In this document: positions 49,277 through 62,094 of the stretch, piece after piece
How positions within the stretch are numbered: the first letter of the stretch is position 1
How the letters are laid out: each line of letters opens with the position of its first letter
Assembly: GCA_022496805.1 (NCBI GenBank)
Contig: CM040085.1
Location: 9,391,811-9,455,810, forward strand
Length of the DNA: 64,000 nucleotides
Direction: 5' to 3'
Origin: Pohlia nutans
Taxonomy: Eukaryota > Streptophyta > Bryopsida > Bryales > Mniaceae
The notes under the pieces: generated by a model
What the model saw: the letters and a program-made list of their open reading frames with translations, nothing else
Told to the model about the DNA's origin: nothing
Database searches by the model: none
Made by a program: the position numbers and the translations under genes

Positions 49277-52085
49277 CACTAGAAGAAACCCGCATTTTTT
49301 CTTATATGCCCCTTGACATGAAAGTAAGTTTTATGTAGCATCAACCTTGTTAACTATGATATCTAAAAAAATTCGTTATAATTGACACGCCAAAAACGTG
49401 CCAAAATCTCAAAAAACAAGGCCTGATATCAGTGTGTTTTGCAAAAACGTCTCAAAAAACAAGGGGTTGGAAGGTCTCCAAAATGTGCCATGTGGCTGCC
49501 ACGTCGCATCCACATAAGCGGCACATTGGCGGGCAGTGCCACGTGGCAATGTTTTCATCCAGCCCCTTGATGACAGGCACATGACGTGGTCCCGCCAAAA
49601 TCTGACGTAGCATGCCCTATCAGCAGACTTTTCAGAGGTTGTGGAATCACGATGGTGTTTATTTGGACGTCCCGGGTGACACAATTGTGTTTCCTACAAC
49701 ATCCCGTACTACGTAGTGGTGTTTTCCGAGACGTCTTTGTCGACAATGCTGCATTTCTATATACTTTCAAGTGGCTATTGTCTTGTTGACTTGGACATCT
49801 TAACAGATGCTCCAACGTTTGATCGGACATTATACCAGCGAAACCCAACGTCAAAGTGGCTACCATATTTGATTCAACCACGTCTTTGACGACGTCCTTG
49901 CTAACATTGAATATGACTACTGTACCTTTTTTCGTGTCATCCGTTGCGTTGTAGAAGACATCAGAGATACGGAGATAAATTGTTGCGCGTGGACAATGAG
50001 GTTTATTGATACATAGTTTTCCTAAAGAGGTGTTCTTATACACGTTTGATTGGATGTTTGATATATCAAAAAAGACACCAAATTTAGGCCTTACGGTTAC
50101 AAATACGTATTTCTTTTATGAATAATACTTTGAACATCAGAATTAGTCATATCTCCATTGTTTGCGAAGGAGACATACCGCTAAGAGTGTAAAAATTCTA
50201 CATATATGCATACGAGGAAAACACAAGCGGCCTGGGTACACTATTGGTCGACATGGCCTACATGATATAAAGCTGGTGTGCCTTCTTAAGCCTCAATCGC
50301 TCTACCACACTACACACCGCACTTAGTTTGGGCGCATCTCAAAAATAACATTCTTTTTGCTCTAATGTCCATTGCTTGCTATAGGTGCTGCGCTAAAACC
50401 GAAACTTTGGCGTATATACAAGTCTGCACATGGACAACACCCCATGGATGCGGATCAAAATTTTTGCACAAATATAGGACTCTCCCTTAATTTAACAAAT
50501 TATCAAACGTTTCAAACATTGAAATTGGCATTCACACTATTTTACTATTTAACCATGCTATCCAAACTATAATTCCAATGAAAAGAATATGTATTATCAT
50601 TGCCTATGCCTTAATACATTAACTTCAAACCTTGATCCGCCACTGCATATATTAATCATATACTACATGTGGGACTAGAAACTACTCTGGGATATCCTTG
50701 TGGAATGTGGACATTCAAAAAAACAACGTGCATGTGATCGGGGATGTTCCAAACAACACGTAAGCGTTTCAGCAAATGTTTGCAGAAACACCATTCAAAA
50801 TGTTTGCACATCAGTTACCACATTGACACAGCATATTCCATGAATTCATGTATCATGTTTAACCATTCACCGAATGGTATAAACAAACATGTTTTCATTT
50901 CTTCTTCGTCGTCTCCTCTCTTGTTGTGGTGTCTACCTACAGTTATGCAATCTTTATGTCATGTCATGTTTCAAATTTTCAATGAGATATATGTGTATAT
51001 CGTTTGGTTTCTCTACCTCACTATGATATTGCGTAACATGAATTTTTGTGCAAGAACACAATCTACAAATTTGGCCTTATAAACATGTCGAGCACAAGGT
51101 ACATGATGGGTGCAAATGTCTAATTTTGACATTAGACTTCGCAGGTTTCAAGAGGTCCATTACCTTTAGGGTTTGCACGCTCTTCTTGCGCTTAGGCCAT
51201 ACCACAAATTCCTCTGCTTTGGTAGCTTCACATGCCACACCTTCTTGGTAGGGCTTGAAGGTCGACTTCTATGCTCAAGTCTATGAGTCCAATTGTATAA
51301 AACTTTGACAATGTTAGATACAAAATATAGATTATGATAATTAAAACACTATGGTTCTTTGTATGGAACATCAAATGGAACATCTAAGCATTTAAGTTGA
51401 CGTCCTGAAGCATGATATCTAAAATGTCAGTTTGGCACAACAAAAAAAATTACTTGTGATCTTTTGTACAGCTTGGCCGGCACCTGTATTGCAGTTGTGG
51501 TGAGTTCTAATTCCGGTGTTGTAGATTGCTCCAAGGTCCGCTCATTCTCCTTCGCCTCCTCTTTCTCTGCCTCCCCCTCTTTCTTATGAATTCTTGTCAG
51601 TCTAGCTGAATAATAAAAGAATTAACCAATTAGATTAATAAAAATAGATTAGGATAATTAAAACATTGTGATTCTTCTTTGCACCAAATGCACAAACCTT
51701 GATAATGTAGCAAACCACCGACTAGATGTCATGTTGGATGTTGGATGTTTGATAGAACATTTGAGCGTTTAAGTTAATGTCCTACAACATGTTCTCCATG
51801 ACATCCTCGACAACGTCATAAATAACATCTTAGATAATGTCATATCACCTGAAACCCTAGCACCGAAATCTAGTTTACAACAAACTTCATGTGACCAAAA
51901 AAATGCAGTGTGCTAGTCTTTTTTGTCCCCATTTTTGTCAACCAAAATTCTCAATCCATTGTTGTCATACTCCACTCCAACACAAACAAATAGTTCCAAA
52001 GCAATCACAAAAAGAGTGGAGCTCAAGAAAGTTTTCAAAGAACAGTGATGCCTTTAAAACCAAACCCAACAAAATTCACAAAATG

Positions 52086-52220
52086 CAACACCTCAAACCC
52101 TCAAACAACCTAAGAATGGAGAAGGAAGAAGAGAAACCCACAAAAACCCAACACCTCAAACCCTCAAACAACCTAAGAATGGAGAAGGAAGAAGAGAAAC
52201 CCACAAAAACCCAACACCTC
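52086..52220 (+). repeat. 63-bp tandem duplication in the CACTA element
   Basis: The segment CAACACCTCAAACCCTCAAA and its continuation recurs at 52086, 52149 and, in part, 52212, a period of 63 bp. Because 63 is a multiple of three, the 120-codon frame at 51891-52253 stays open through it, but its composition is low complexity and it is not called as a gene. Confidence 0.8.
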
Positions 52221-52610
52221 CACACCTCATACTCTAACAATCTAGCATGCTAATCTCTAAAACTCTAGAACTCTAACACAAAATGTGTAAAAATGAAAAC
52301 AATAATGAGATTCTAGTCTTATATCTTCCCTGAAAGTACTGTAACCTAACTATGGCGGCTAACCCTAGCCGCCTCTGTTCATCCATCCTGATGAAAGTCA
52401 TTCCAATGGATGGGAAAGAGTAAGTCATCCTAGACGTCTCTTTAAACGTCCATGTGTTCATGCAGACGTCATGAATAACATCATAAATAACGTCAGTGTA
52501 CCGAAATAGATCATTGTTCCCAAAGTATTATGTGCATGAATTTTATGAATTTTTTTTGTGAATATCTACGCTATGAGAATATTATATGCCGCATGTCCCA
52601 TACATATTGA

Positions 52611-53987
52611 AGGTTGAGGAGCAGAGGGAGTTTGTGCAAATAGTTTCAAATACCCGCACACCTACAAACTACGTGGGGTCAATTTACAAGCGGCTCAAGG
52701 ACGGGAAATTGCAGTACATGAAAACTCACTAATATCATGTCCTCAATTCCGAATGCACGTGGATGTATCTAATTGAGCGGTACATGAAAACTCACGACTA
52801 TTATGTCCACTGCAAGTGGATGTATCCAATCGAGCGGTACATGAAAACGCTGAAAAATTACATGAGGACCTACGCACGTCCGGAAAGGAGCATAGCTGAA
52901 GGGTATCATATGGAAGACACACTTGGATTTTTCACGGAGTACATGACACGGTACACAGCAACAACGCACCGTGTATGGGACCCTATGGAAGAGCCAACCA
53001 TGAATGATGAAGTCCTGAGGCGAAACGAACAAATGAAGCGCAAAATGTCGGACGAGATGCGCAGCTACGTACACGCATTTGTCATCGACAATGCGCTGTG
53101 CTTGGAACCTTGGCGATCGAGAGTGAGTCCCAATATTCACTCACCATTGTCAGCTACGCCTAGAGAGATATGTGCAGCACCAGCCGGTCATGTTCATATC
53201 AGTCATACAGTCGTGCATTTAGTCATCTTGGATGTCTTCTCAAACATCTCACACTATGGCAGTGCTTCTGTGCATGTCGCCGACGATGTTGGCCAAGACA
53301 TATAGACAAACAAAATGTGTTTACACCGACGTCTCGTACAACGTCTTAGAAGTCTTATGTTTTGTATTTCCTACCCTAGAGTCCTATAGCATATCTAACT
53401 CCAAAAGTGCAGATTGTGGTACAGAGCATACATTGATGCAAAGGGATGTAGGTGGGAAGAGTGGGAGGCATTTCGGGTAGAATCATACCGTCGTTGCCCT
53501 TCTGCAGCCACGAGGTATCTCCCTGAATTCAGCGAGCTGGCCCCTTTTGCGGATTGGTCGAGGGCAAGTGTGACAGATGCGCAACGTGCCGGTCAGCGAC
53601 TAGACGATGACGTAGTACAATACGCCCAACTACCGAAGCGGTACACAACGTCACACCGGCAAATGCACTCAATCGGAATGCATTTGCGTGTTCGGAGTTC
53701 TAAAGGCGGACTCGTTACTAGAGACTTGTGTATGGTAGCCAATTCTACACGGCAACTTTGTTGGGGGATTTGCAACGGGAGGCCAATTGAAAGAATTGAA
53801 GTTTATGTGGGCTACATCGAAGAAATATTGGAGCTGGATTACCAAAATCACTGCATTACGGTATTGGTGTGCGATTGGGTTAGGAGTCATTACAGACGAG
53901 GACTTTGGAGGCCTGCAGCCTGTATTGTTGGAAACGGATCCTGAAAGAAGACCAGCTACCGTGGGCGGCAGGCTGGCAGCTACGTAG
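52611..53987 (+). pseudogene. TNP2-like CACTA transposase remnant (DUF4218 and DUF4216 parts)
   Basis: In CACTA elements TNP2/TNPD is the transposase. Here the frame gives TRTPTNYVGSIYKRLKDGKL, the start of a DUF4218-like domain, then jumps straight to WMYPIERYMKTLKNYMRTYA followed by RPERSIAEGY, its C-terminal hallmark. About 100 residues normally between them are missing, and a segment of about 60 bp around YMKTH-DYYV is repeated. From 53414 a DUF4216-like stretch follows (VYVGYIEEILELDY, then VLVCDWV), with a frameshift near 53885 into TDEDFGGL...GGRLAAT and a stop at 53985. The stretch 53150-53410 between them is full of GACGTC-type motifs and may be intronic. The N-terminal catalytic transposase_21 domain was not found. 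Confidence 0.8.
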
Positions 53988-56683
53988 CAGCGGCAAGTGA
54001 TACTGTACAACAACACGCGACTCAAAAAAAGGAATGACAGGTGGACCCAATGTTTATAAGATTGTGGGTTCATAATGTCTTACTGAACGTACTACATACA
54101 TTGCACTCAACTGAAGACTTATTTCGTTTGCAAATGTATGGACAAAACGTTCTGGTAATTAACAGCACTACAATGAGTAGTTTGATAATTTCGTGCATGA
54201 AACCGAATCATGCAGACGTTCCGTCAAACGTCATACACGACATCCAAGATGTCATAGCGGATGTATTCAGAAGCATGCTATGTTGTATCCGATGTCTCCA
54301 ATGTTACATCAAACATCGTTAATAATAAGTTAGGCGTCCAATGGCATTGCACTAATGTACAAGTGAAAGCTCTTTGTGACGTGTATTCAAACATCAATAC
54401 CAAGTGGGTACATTCACAGTAACACGACCCAAGGAAATTGTAACCAGTGATTAATTTAACGGATTGTTAAGCAATAATCTTATCATATGAATTGATAATG
54501 CAATATAAATTAGTAACTACATATAATATGTGTCATTATGCAATATACTAAAGTTTGACAATGTTTGGGAAGTTATTGGTACTCCAAAACGACTAAAATA
54601 TGGTCGTAACTAGTCGTTAATAACGACTAAAATGTGCTAAAATGTTCAAAATATGTCGCAAAATGTCCTTAAATTTTTCTAATATCTACATAAATTGAAG
54701 ATATTATTTTATAAGCACTCATCAAGAGTCGTTATAACTAGGCGGGGTTGGCTCGTTTTATTGTGAATGCACCCAAGTATCATAAAGACGGTATGTGAAA
54801 CGTGATGACAATAATTGAGGATGTTATAGCGGACGTCCTTTTATGCTTTGCTGTTTTTTGGCCAACGAGCTTAATGTTGCATGATGCATTGTTGCCATTA
54901 TGGTCAACATTCAACATTCGCAAGAGTGGATGTTCACTGCAAGCATACTCATGTCATGCGGAATTTCAGAACAGACAGTCAAGATGCGCCTTTCTAGATG
55001 TTGATAGTGACATTGGTACTTAATTACACAATATGAAGTCTATGTTTGCTTGTGGTCAACATGGACGTTCTCTATGCTCAACTAGATGTTAACTTGTACA
55101 TTGGCCGCAACATTTGCATGACGATGTGTATGTTTAAATTGAGGTTGTCCGGCAACGTTGATGCCTCTATTTGGATGTCAATTGGGATATTACATGGAAC
55201 GTCCCAAAGTATGATGTATATGCTCTTCCGTTGTCATCATGGACGTTAAATATGTTTTATTTGATGTTTTTTTGGACATACACGAGAACGTTTTGGAGTC
55301 TTAGTCTTGTTAAATTCATTATCAATGTTGTCTGGGACATTCGCACTAACAATTAATTTTATTTTTTTACGAATCTCAGTTGTCAGAATGGACGTCATAA
55401 CGGACAGCTAGATGTCTGTGTGGACATTTGCAGAGACGTCTATTAAAACATGCATACGACGTTGTGACTTTGCTTGAGTGAATGTTGTCTGTGATATCTG
55501 CCTTGACGTAGCATAACGCGTCAGCTCGTCCGACGTGGAATTTCCCATGCCACGTAGATGATGCATTATAACTCTCATGACTAATAAAACTCCGCGTATT
55601 CTAAGTTTTGAGGAAACTAGAAAATAATCTTATATTATAAATAACGGTCGAGACGAAAATTGAACAAAATCATAAAGTAATATTAAAATATTAACATAAT
55701 ATTACAATATTAGAATTTGATGCAAGTTAGAAAAATTAGAAAGTATTGAAATTATGAACTAAAATTGCAAAATAAAATTATTAAATAAAATTATAGAATA
55801 TAATATAAAACTAAAATTATAAAATAGGATGGAGTCTAAAATTATGGAATAAGTTGCACTATAGATAATTAAGAGATTAATTATTAAAATAAATATTAAG
55901 ATAAAATAATAATTTAAGATAGAAAACATAAAAGGAGGGTAAAAAAGAGAAAATGCAATGTATTTGGATCTATTAGTAACACAATTTCAACAACTCGAGA
56001 GGAATGTCTAAGTTAAAAATAATTGCATGATTTGTATTATGTTTCATTTTGTATTTATGAGTACATGAAAGTATTTTCAATAAATAAATGGAATAAATAT
56101 TTCACTTTGCTACATAGGGCAATAAATAATCTTCAGCCATTGACAACAAGTTATATTGATTTTCATACTAAAAGGAAGAATGCAGAGAAATATATAAATT
56201 AACCCTATATGCAATAGTAAATTATAATGTATTTTTAGGACACACTAACATATGTGGTATTTTATTGGAACTAAAAAAAATCCCAACAGCCCAAAGCTTG
56301 TGGATCAGTAGAAAATGATATATTTATAGTGCATTAAAAAACCTAGCCCAATCCCCTGTTTTTTTCACATCCGGGCTGCGTTTTACCTCAACCCACAGTA
56401 ACTTTCACTGAGTTACCTACAGTGAAACCGAAACCCCTTGCCGACGTGGCAGTTTCGTGTTTCAAGGGACACTGCCACAAAACACGACGATGTTCGTCAT
56501 GACGTCATATAAAATGTCCGCGTTTTTGCTAACATCTATACGTTTCTCCGCTAATATCACGACGTTTAATGCAACATCCAGCATAATCGGGTAGCCCATG
56601 GGCTGAGCTTCCTCGCCAAACGACGTTTCAAAAAACATGCATGTTTTTGCCAGCATCACAAAAAACGTGGGTTTCTTCTAGTG

Positions 56684-59128
56684 GCATGCAAATGATAGCG
56701 TTGTAGACTCTGTACCAATAGTCACTCCATATAAAAGTAATACCACTAAGCTCGGTGTAACAATTACATTTGGAAATGAAGTTGATGCTTCCATAGGTTC
56801 TTTGCGTATTCCTGGAACATCACAAATACCAAACGGAGCAATCTCAAAGGTAGCATCTAGTCCAACAACTCCAATTGTTGGTTCTTGTGCTAGAATATGC
56901 TCTACATTCATGTCAAAATGCTCCTCAGTCTCCTCAGGCGGATTGCTAACGCCCTTTAAGACTAATAGTTCATTATCTACATCTAATGACTTCTTTGGGT
57001 TATAAGACTCATCCTCTGAAGCGTCATCTCCATCACTATAATCCACATGTTCTCTTTTCTGAGATGTATCTTGGAAGTGCAAACTTTTTCCATCCTCCTC
57101 TTCATTGTCCGCGCCTTCTTGTAAATCAAATATTTCATCTCCATAATCACATCTTCAGTCATCATAAGAATTATTATCTGATCCATCTTCAAAATCACTT
57201 TTTGGCTCATCCTCAGGCTCCTCTTCCTCTGCCTCCTCCTCATCTCTAGGGTGTACAGTGGGGTGACAATCAAAATGGTGTTTTTGAATTTGCAGTGTAG
57301 TGAATTTCACATTTGCCAACTTTGACAACCTCCTGAGGACTAGAAATTGGTATTTTACCAAAAATATGTTTTTACAAGATTATTTCTAAGTTAATAACAT
57401 ATATACAAAATTTGAGGGCCAAAAAATTCACCAAAACAAACATATTAAAAATCTACCAACATGTGTAGCTGTAAAAAAGTTTTCATTATTGCCAACTTTA
57501 ACAGCCTTCTAAGGATTGAAAAATAAACGTTTTGCCATGAAATTTTTGGAACAACAAGTTCTCTATGTCAATAACATATGTTATAAATTTTAAGGCAAAA
57601 AGATCAATACTAAGAAGGATATTCACAATCTACCAACATGTGTTGTTTTGAGAAACAATCATGGAAACCATTTCACTACTGCCAACTTTGACTCACACTC
57701 TCCCAAAGGCTGAACAATTGCTTATTTACTATGAAATTTTTTTCACAAAATTATTTCTATGTTAAAAAATGTGTGACAAATTTCAAACCCAAAAAAGTCA
57801 TATAAAAAAAATAAAATAAAAATCTACCAACATGTGTAGCTATGATAATCCATTTCACTACAACCAACTTTGACACCCTCCGAAGGGCTGAATTTTTTTT
57901 TTTACCATGAAAATTTTTCACACAATATTTTCTATGCTAATAACATGTGTGATAAATTTGAAGGTCAAAAGATTTATACAAAAGAAGATATCCTTGGAAG
58001 GCTGTTAAAGTTGGCAGCAGTGAAAACTTTTTCACATCTACATATGTTAGTAGATTTTTATTTTTATTTTTATTTTTTTTGTGAATCTTTTGGCCTTAAA
58101 ATTAGTAGACGTGTTATTAATCTTAGAGATGATCTTGTAAAAAAAAAATTGTAGTAAAATACCAAATTTTCAGCCCTCGGGAGGCTGTCAAAGTTGGTAG
58201 ATGTGATTACCTTCTCTGAGAATTAAAAAACGCCATTTTGATTGTTACCCCACTATACAACAGAGAGAGAAGCATTCAACACCAATGACAAAAACTGTAG
58301 TAAATAGCCCTGCAACATCTCCCACAACAACACGAGGAATCATCTGCAACTCCGTTATGAATACATCATGTATTCATCAAGAATTTAGGACCTCATTGAT
58401 TTTTAACGATTTTCGTGCAACATCCGATATTTCATGGGTTCGTAAATTTTTTGCACGGATTCTGTAAGTAGTCATTTTGAATACTTACAAAATCCATAGG
58501 GTCCTAAATTCTTGATGTTGCGTTGTACACAAAACATGTCCAAGTAGATGAACCATTCAAACAATCAACTGACTACTTACAAAATTATCATCGACGATGT
58601 CCGCATTGGCAGTCGTGATACCCAATGCCATTAGCCCCCACTCTTCTAGTAGGTACGCCTTCATGAGCCTAGTCAACTCGTTGGTGATCTCTCAAATCTA
58701 TTGACAGCATGTGGCATTCTCTCTTCGTTCCATATGCCCAAAAAGGCCAAAAACAAGTTCTCTATACTTTGCGATAGATTTTTTGTCGCACTTGAACTCA
58801 TAGGAAATTGCATCACAATTGCCACATCTTCGATGGGCTGCATACGTTGCTCTACTTGCCTACCATGCATTAGGTCACGCATATTTGTCGACACCGTTTC
58901 TAGTTGAAATATCCACACGCCTCGTCTTATAGTGCTCTGTTGAATCATCATCATCAACTCCCACATCCTCTCGTCAAAGTCTATTCCTACAGGGAATAAG
59001 AACATTTCGTTGACTTCCATCAATGAACCATGACACTCAGGGGGGAGGGGGCGCACTGACAAAAATCGTAGAAACAACGTGCGATAAAAAATAGGGTCTA
59101 ATATATTCATTGAAGATAAATTTTGCAA
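56684..59128 (-). pseudogene. Middle part of the decayed minus-strand gene
   Basis: Right of the CACTA element the minus strand codes for a very acidic stretch (DEEEAEEEEPEDEPKSDFED, then DDASEDESYNP) that continues to GTESTTLSFAC at the element's edge, with one in-frame TGA near 57155. The MITE at 57256-58255 interrupts it; beyond it, ELQMIPRVVVGDVAGLF is readable. At 58673-59128 an open stretch (FDERMWELMMMIQQSTIRRG, then TVSTNMRDLMHGRQVEQRMQ) is followed by a frame change near 58690 and LMKAYLLEEWGLMALGITTA, then NADIVDDNF before a good donor TTTT|GTAAGTAG at about 58575. The family is not recognised. Confidence 0.45.
57256..58255. mobile_element. MITE of 1000 bp, TA-flanked, with internal 180-bp repeats
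   Basis: Inverted ends starting CAGTGGGGTGACAATCAAAA (right end TAGTGGGGTAACA) extend imperfectly for about 110 bp, with TA on both sides (57254-57255, 58256-58257). The interior holds about four tandem copies of a unit of about 180 bp marked by CCAACTTTGACA and CTACCAACATGTGTAGCT, and the right arm repeats it in inverted order. CAGT ends and TA targets suggest the Tc1/mariner group. Confidence 0.82.
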
Positions 59129-59817
59129 AACACGTACATATAATATAGGGGGTTCTAAAATAGTGAAACATGTTTACATGTAAAATACTGTCACATATAA
59201 TGGCCTCTTTTATCTAGTCAGTACATCTGTACATGTAAAATAGCGTGGAAACAATTATTAGGGGTAGCGGGTCTAGGATAGGATCTGTGCTAGTGGATGA
59301 AAAGAGGTAACTTTCTGTTGAAAAAGCTTAGATGGATGACTTCGCAGATTGGTTGGTTTGAACGTTACTGAACCAACATATTCAAAGTGGAGTTAATGTT
59401 CTCTACCTACATGCCGGGAGGGAAAAAATGGGGTGTAAGAAACAAAATGCGGTGTAAGAAAAAAACGGACAACAGTTGGGTTCCGAGAAAAAAAAAATGG
59501 GGTATAGTCAAAATAATTGATTACTTGGGGTATAATGAAAAAATGCAGTATAAGTAAAATAGGGTATTTTTAAATGATTCCTTCAAAAATTATAATTATT
59601 GATAGGGTATATTAAAATACAAGCATTCACCTTTATTTTGAAAAATACCATACCTTATAATCTTTTCTGCAAGGTAAATAGCCCTCCAACAAATAGGTCT
59701 CGAGCGCACGTGTATGCAAAATATAAGAGGGAGTGCACCCCCCGAGGCATGACATTCACTTCTGCAACTACTCCAAAGACCTTCTATAGTCTACATTTGT
59801 CTATGGTAGTGAGGGTA

Positions 59818-60083
59818 CACTACTAGAGAAATGGGGTTCCTAACCCGCACAAAATCAACAGAAATTCTGTTGGTTCTGTGCAAGTTAGGAACAGTTGATT
59901 CCTGAAATTCAACAGGAACTTCTTGGTTCCAAGAGGGAAATCAACAGGAACTTGTTGGTTCCAAGAGAAAACTTGTTGGTTCTATGCAGATGACTAAATG
60001 TTTGCTACGTTAAACCCATTCTCTGTTGGTTCCAACAGATGTGTCTTGGTTTTGTCTTCGTTTTTACGCACTCTCTAGTAGTG
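59818..60083. mobile_element. CACTA-type MITE, 266 bp, GTA duplication
   Basis: The ends CACTACTAGAGAAATGGGG and GCACTCTCTAGTAGTG are inverted. GTA lies on both sides (59815-59817, 60084-60086). It is the inverted counterpart of 43641-43906. It sits in the decayed minus-strand gene; removing it with one GTA leaves the reading frame in phase across the site. Confidence 0.93.
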
Positions 60084-60086
60084 GTA

Positions 60087-61900
60087 CATTGTCCCCTCTC
60101 ATGCCTCCCCGTCTACAATTGAATATCCATAGAAGGCTCTCCAATCTCTACAACCTCCTCTCAAAAAAGCCTTCTCTGCATCAAATAGGAAGTTGACCCG
60201 TGTTGTTCCCTCCTATAGCGCACGGCATATGTACTTGCCAATCCCACCAAGTCCATACAATGTTTGCAACTCCTCTCTGATATCCTTCATATTCTGTACC
60301 TCAAGCGACGATGTTGGAATAATGTTGCCAAATTATTGAAAGTATGAGATGCTAAAATTTCTTTAAGGCCTTCACCGCTGGAGTGCCCCACGCAATCTCA
60401 TGGACTTGTCAATGTTGAAACCCAACACTTGGAACTGGCAACGCTCCCCGCTTCCAAAATTATCTACCGGAATGGCAAAGAAATTTCACATTAACTTTGG
60501 TTGTTATTACTCATACTCAACTAACATTCAACGCACTGCATTTTGAGCTTCTCGCCTCTGAATCTGATCCGCCACCACTATAAAAAAACTTGGTAAAAAA
60601 AAAAAACCGCAGCTGAATTCAATTGCGATTTTTTTTTACCAAGTTTTCTTATAGTGCACCTACGTTAAAGTCTGCTTTGGTGGCTCTGCATTTGAAACTT
60701 TGTTGAAGTAATACTTCTGCTTCGATCACGTCCCCTCTACAACTACTGCTGTTGCCATGCTTCGAGCAAGACGCAAGTACTGCTGTTTAGGATCCCTAGA
60801 CAAAAGTCTCAACCAAAGCCGCTCCATCCTCTTTTGATTTGGACGCACATTCATGTTGCGATTCAATGAATGCTTCTTTGGATATGTCTACCATTACCTC
60901 TCATCCTCCTTATTGTATTAAAGCAGTCTCTCTTTATAGTCCTTGCACACTTGGAGGACATCCTAGTAGCACTCATCATCCTCTTGCCAAGTATGCCAAA
61001 TAGCCTCCAGCACCCACTTTGCCATCTTGTCCAATGGTTCGGACTTCTCCATCAGCGATATAGTCCAATGCAATGCACTCAGTAACAGTGCAACTGTCCT
61101 AGGCCTCTGAGCATTATCTGATCGAATCTCTGGATCTAATCTACCGCATGCATCCGATATGGCCCGCAATTTCACCATATCTTTGTACAATGTCGTGTAG
61201 ATGTATCGCTCAAAATCCTTCTCGTTTATTCTGACCAATGCCTCAATGTACAACTGTGGATTGCTGAACACAATAAATTGTGCTTTTCGCTGCGTATATA
61301 TGTTCTTTAAATTTTCGATTGACATAAGTCTACTCTGCTGCTCCGTTTGCACCTACTTACAAGTTGCTACAATGTGTTGACCATCTACCAGCTCCGAAAT
61401 GATGTGATTCTACAATCAATCCATTCTACACATATTGGATGCAAGTGGATCATCCCTCATATAGTGCAAAAAAGTTGCCTCAAACTCCCGCACGGCACGG
61501 TCCGCCCAAAATGTCACCTCTCTTTGTTGCATCTAATTGTCCAAACCGATCGGCTCCTTTATTGCGTAGGCAAGGGGTCGAAGTGCGAGGCACATAACAA
61601 GAGGCTCATCCGGCCCAACTAGTCGGTGGTACATTAGCTACACTCGTTTGTCCAACAAACAACAATGATTTGTCTCTACATTTTGTACTGAACCGATGCG
61701 GTCAATTGTAGCATCAAAAACTGCATCCATTCTCCAAATATACCCAACCCGATACTCTTTGTATAAGGGAAATAATAGCAGTTTCCCTCTTGCTGTCCCT
61801 GTTCTTGGAATATGAACACCTTCATTATAATCAGGGAGTATGTCAATATCCTCGGCTTCTTCTTCATCCCTACCTCAAATCCTTCTAGCATGTTGTCCTC
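60087..61900 (-). pseudogene. 5' part of the decayed minus-strand gene
   Basis: One minus-strand frame can be followed from about 61860 to 60087. It starts EDIDILPDYNEGVHIPRTGT, includes WADRAVREFEATFLHYMRDD, a clean 129-codon section at 60963-61352 (VRINEKDFERYIYTTLYKDM and WVLEAIWHTWQEDDECY), then QKRMERLWLRLLSRDPKQQY and ADQIQRREAQNAV, and ends in GKYICRAL and DAEKAF. About 20 in-frame stops occur but no frameshift was needed. The stops lie mostly where neighbouring residues suggest Gln or Arg. Lower parts are weakly supported. The family is not recognised. The mini-MITE at 60576-60656 splits it in phase. Confidence 0.42.
60576..60656. mobile_element. CACTA-type mini-MITE, 81 bp, CAC duplication
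   Basis: The ends CACTATAAAAAAACTTGG and CCAAGTTTTCTTATAGTG form almost the whole element, a fold-back with a GCAGCTGAATTCAATTGCG loop region. CAC flanks both sides (60573-60575, 60657-60659). Confidence 0.9.
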
Positions 61901-62094
61901 ATGGAACACTCCTATGTGTACATGCTACCGTAGTTAGAACCCTTGAAACACGTGGTTGGGATCGTGTTTTCGAGCTGATGTTCTTATCTCATGTCTTTTA
62001 GCAACCTTTGTTTGTGACAAACTTGTTCCACGCTCAACTACCCTCGATGGCTCCCCTTGGACTATAGTTGGCAAGGCCCCTCTTCCTTACATTG

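Larger units (their letters stand above)
49277..56683 (+). mobile_element. CACTA (En/Spm) transposon, 7.4 kb, defective
   Basis: The ends CACTAGAAGAAACCCGC and, on the right, CGTGGGTTTCTTCTAGTG are inverted with two differences. Both arms are dense in GACGT, ACGTC and ATGTC motifs in both orientations, as expected for subterminal repeats bound by a TNPA-type protein. The interior carries a TNP2-like remnant at 52611-53987. Flanking trinucleotides differ (ATA, GCA), so either they have drifted or the ends come from a rearrangement. Confidence 0.82.

Noticed and set aside
51891..52253. 120-codon frame in the CACTA element
   Set aside because: Lys/Gln/Thr-rich and kept open by a 63-bp tandem duplication; no similarity to TNPA could be seen.
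49277..56683. A perfect 3-bp target duplication for the CACTA element
   Set aside because: The flanks are ATA and GCA, so no duplication can be claimed although the TIRs are clear.
57870..58154. 94-codon frame within the 1-kb MITE
   Set aside because: Lies in the tandemly repeated, AT-rich interior; Phe/Tyr runs come from T-rich DNA.
58673..59128. An alternative stop-containing minus-strand frame that also read like protein
   Set aside because: The fully open frame over the same bases is simpler and joins downstream sequence with one frame change; the apparent recoding signal here was an artefact of reading.
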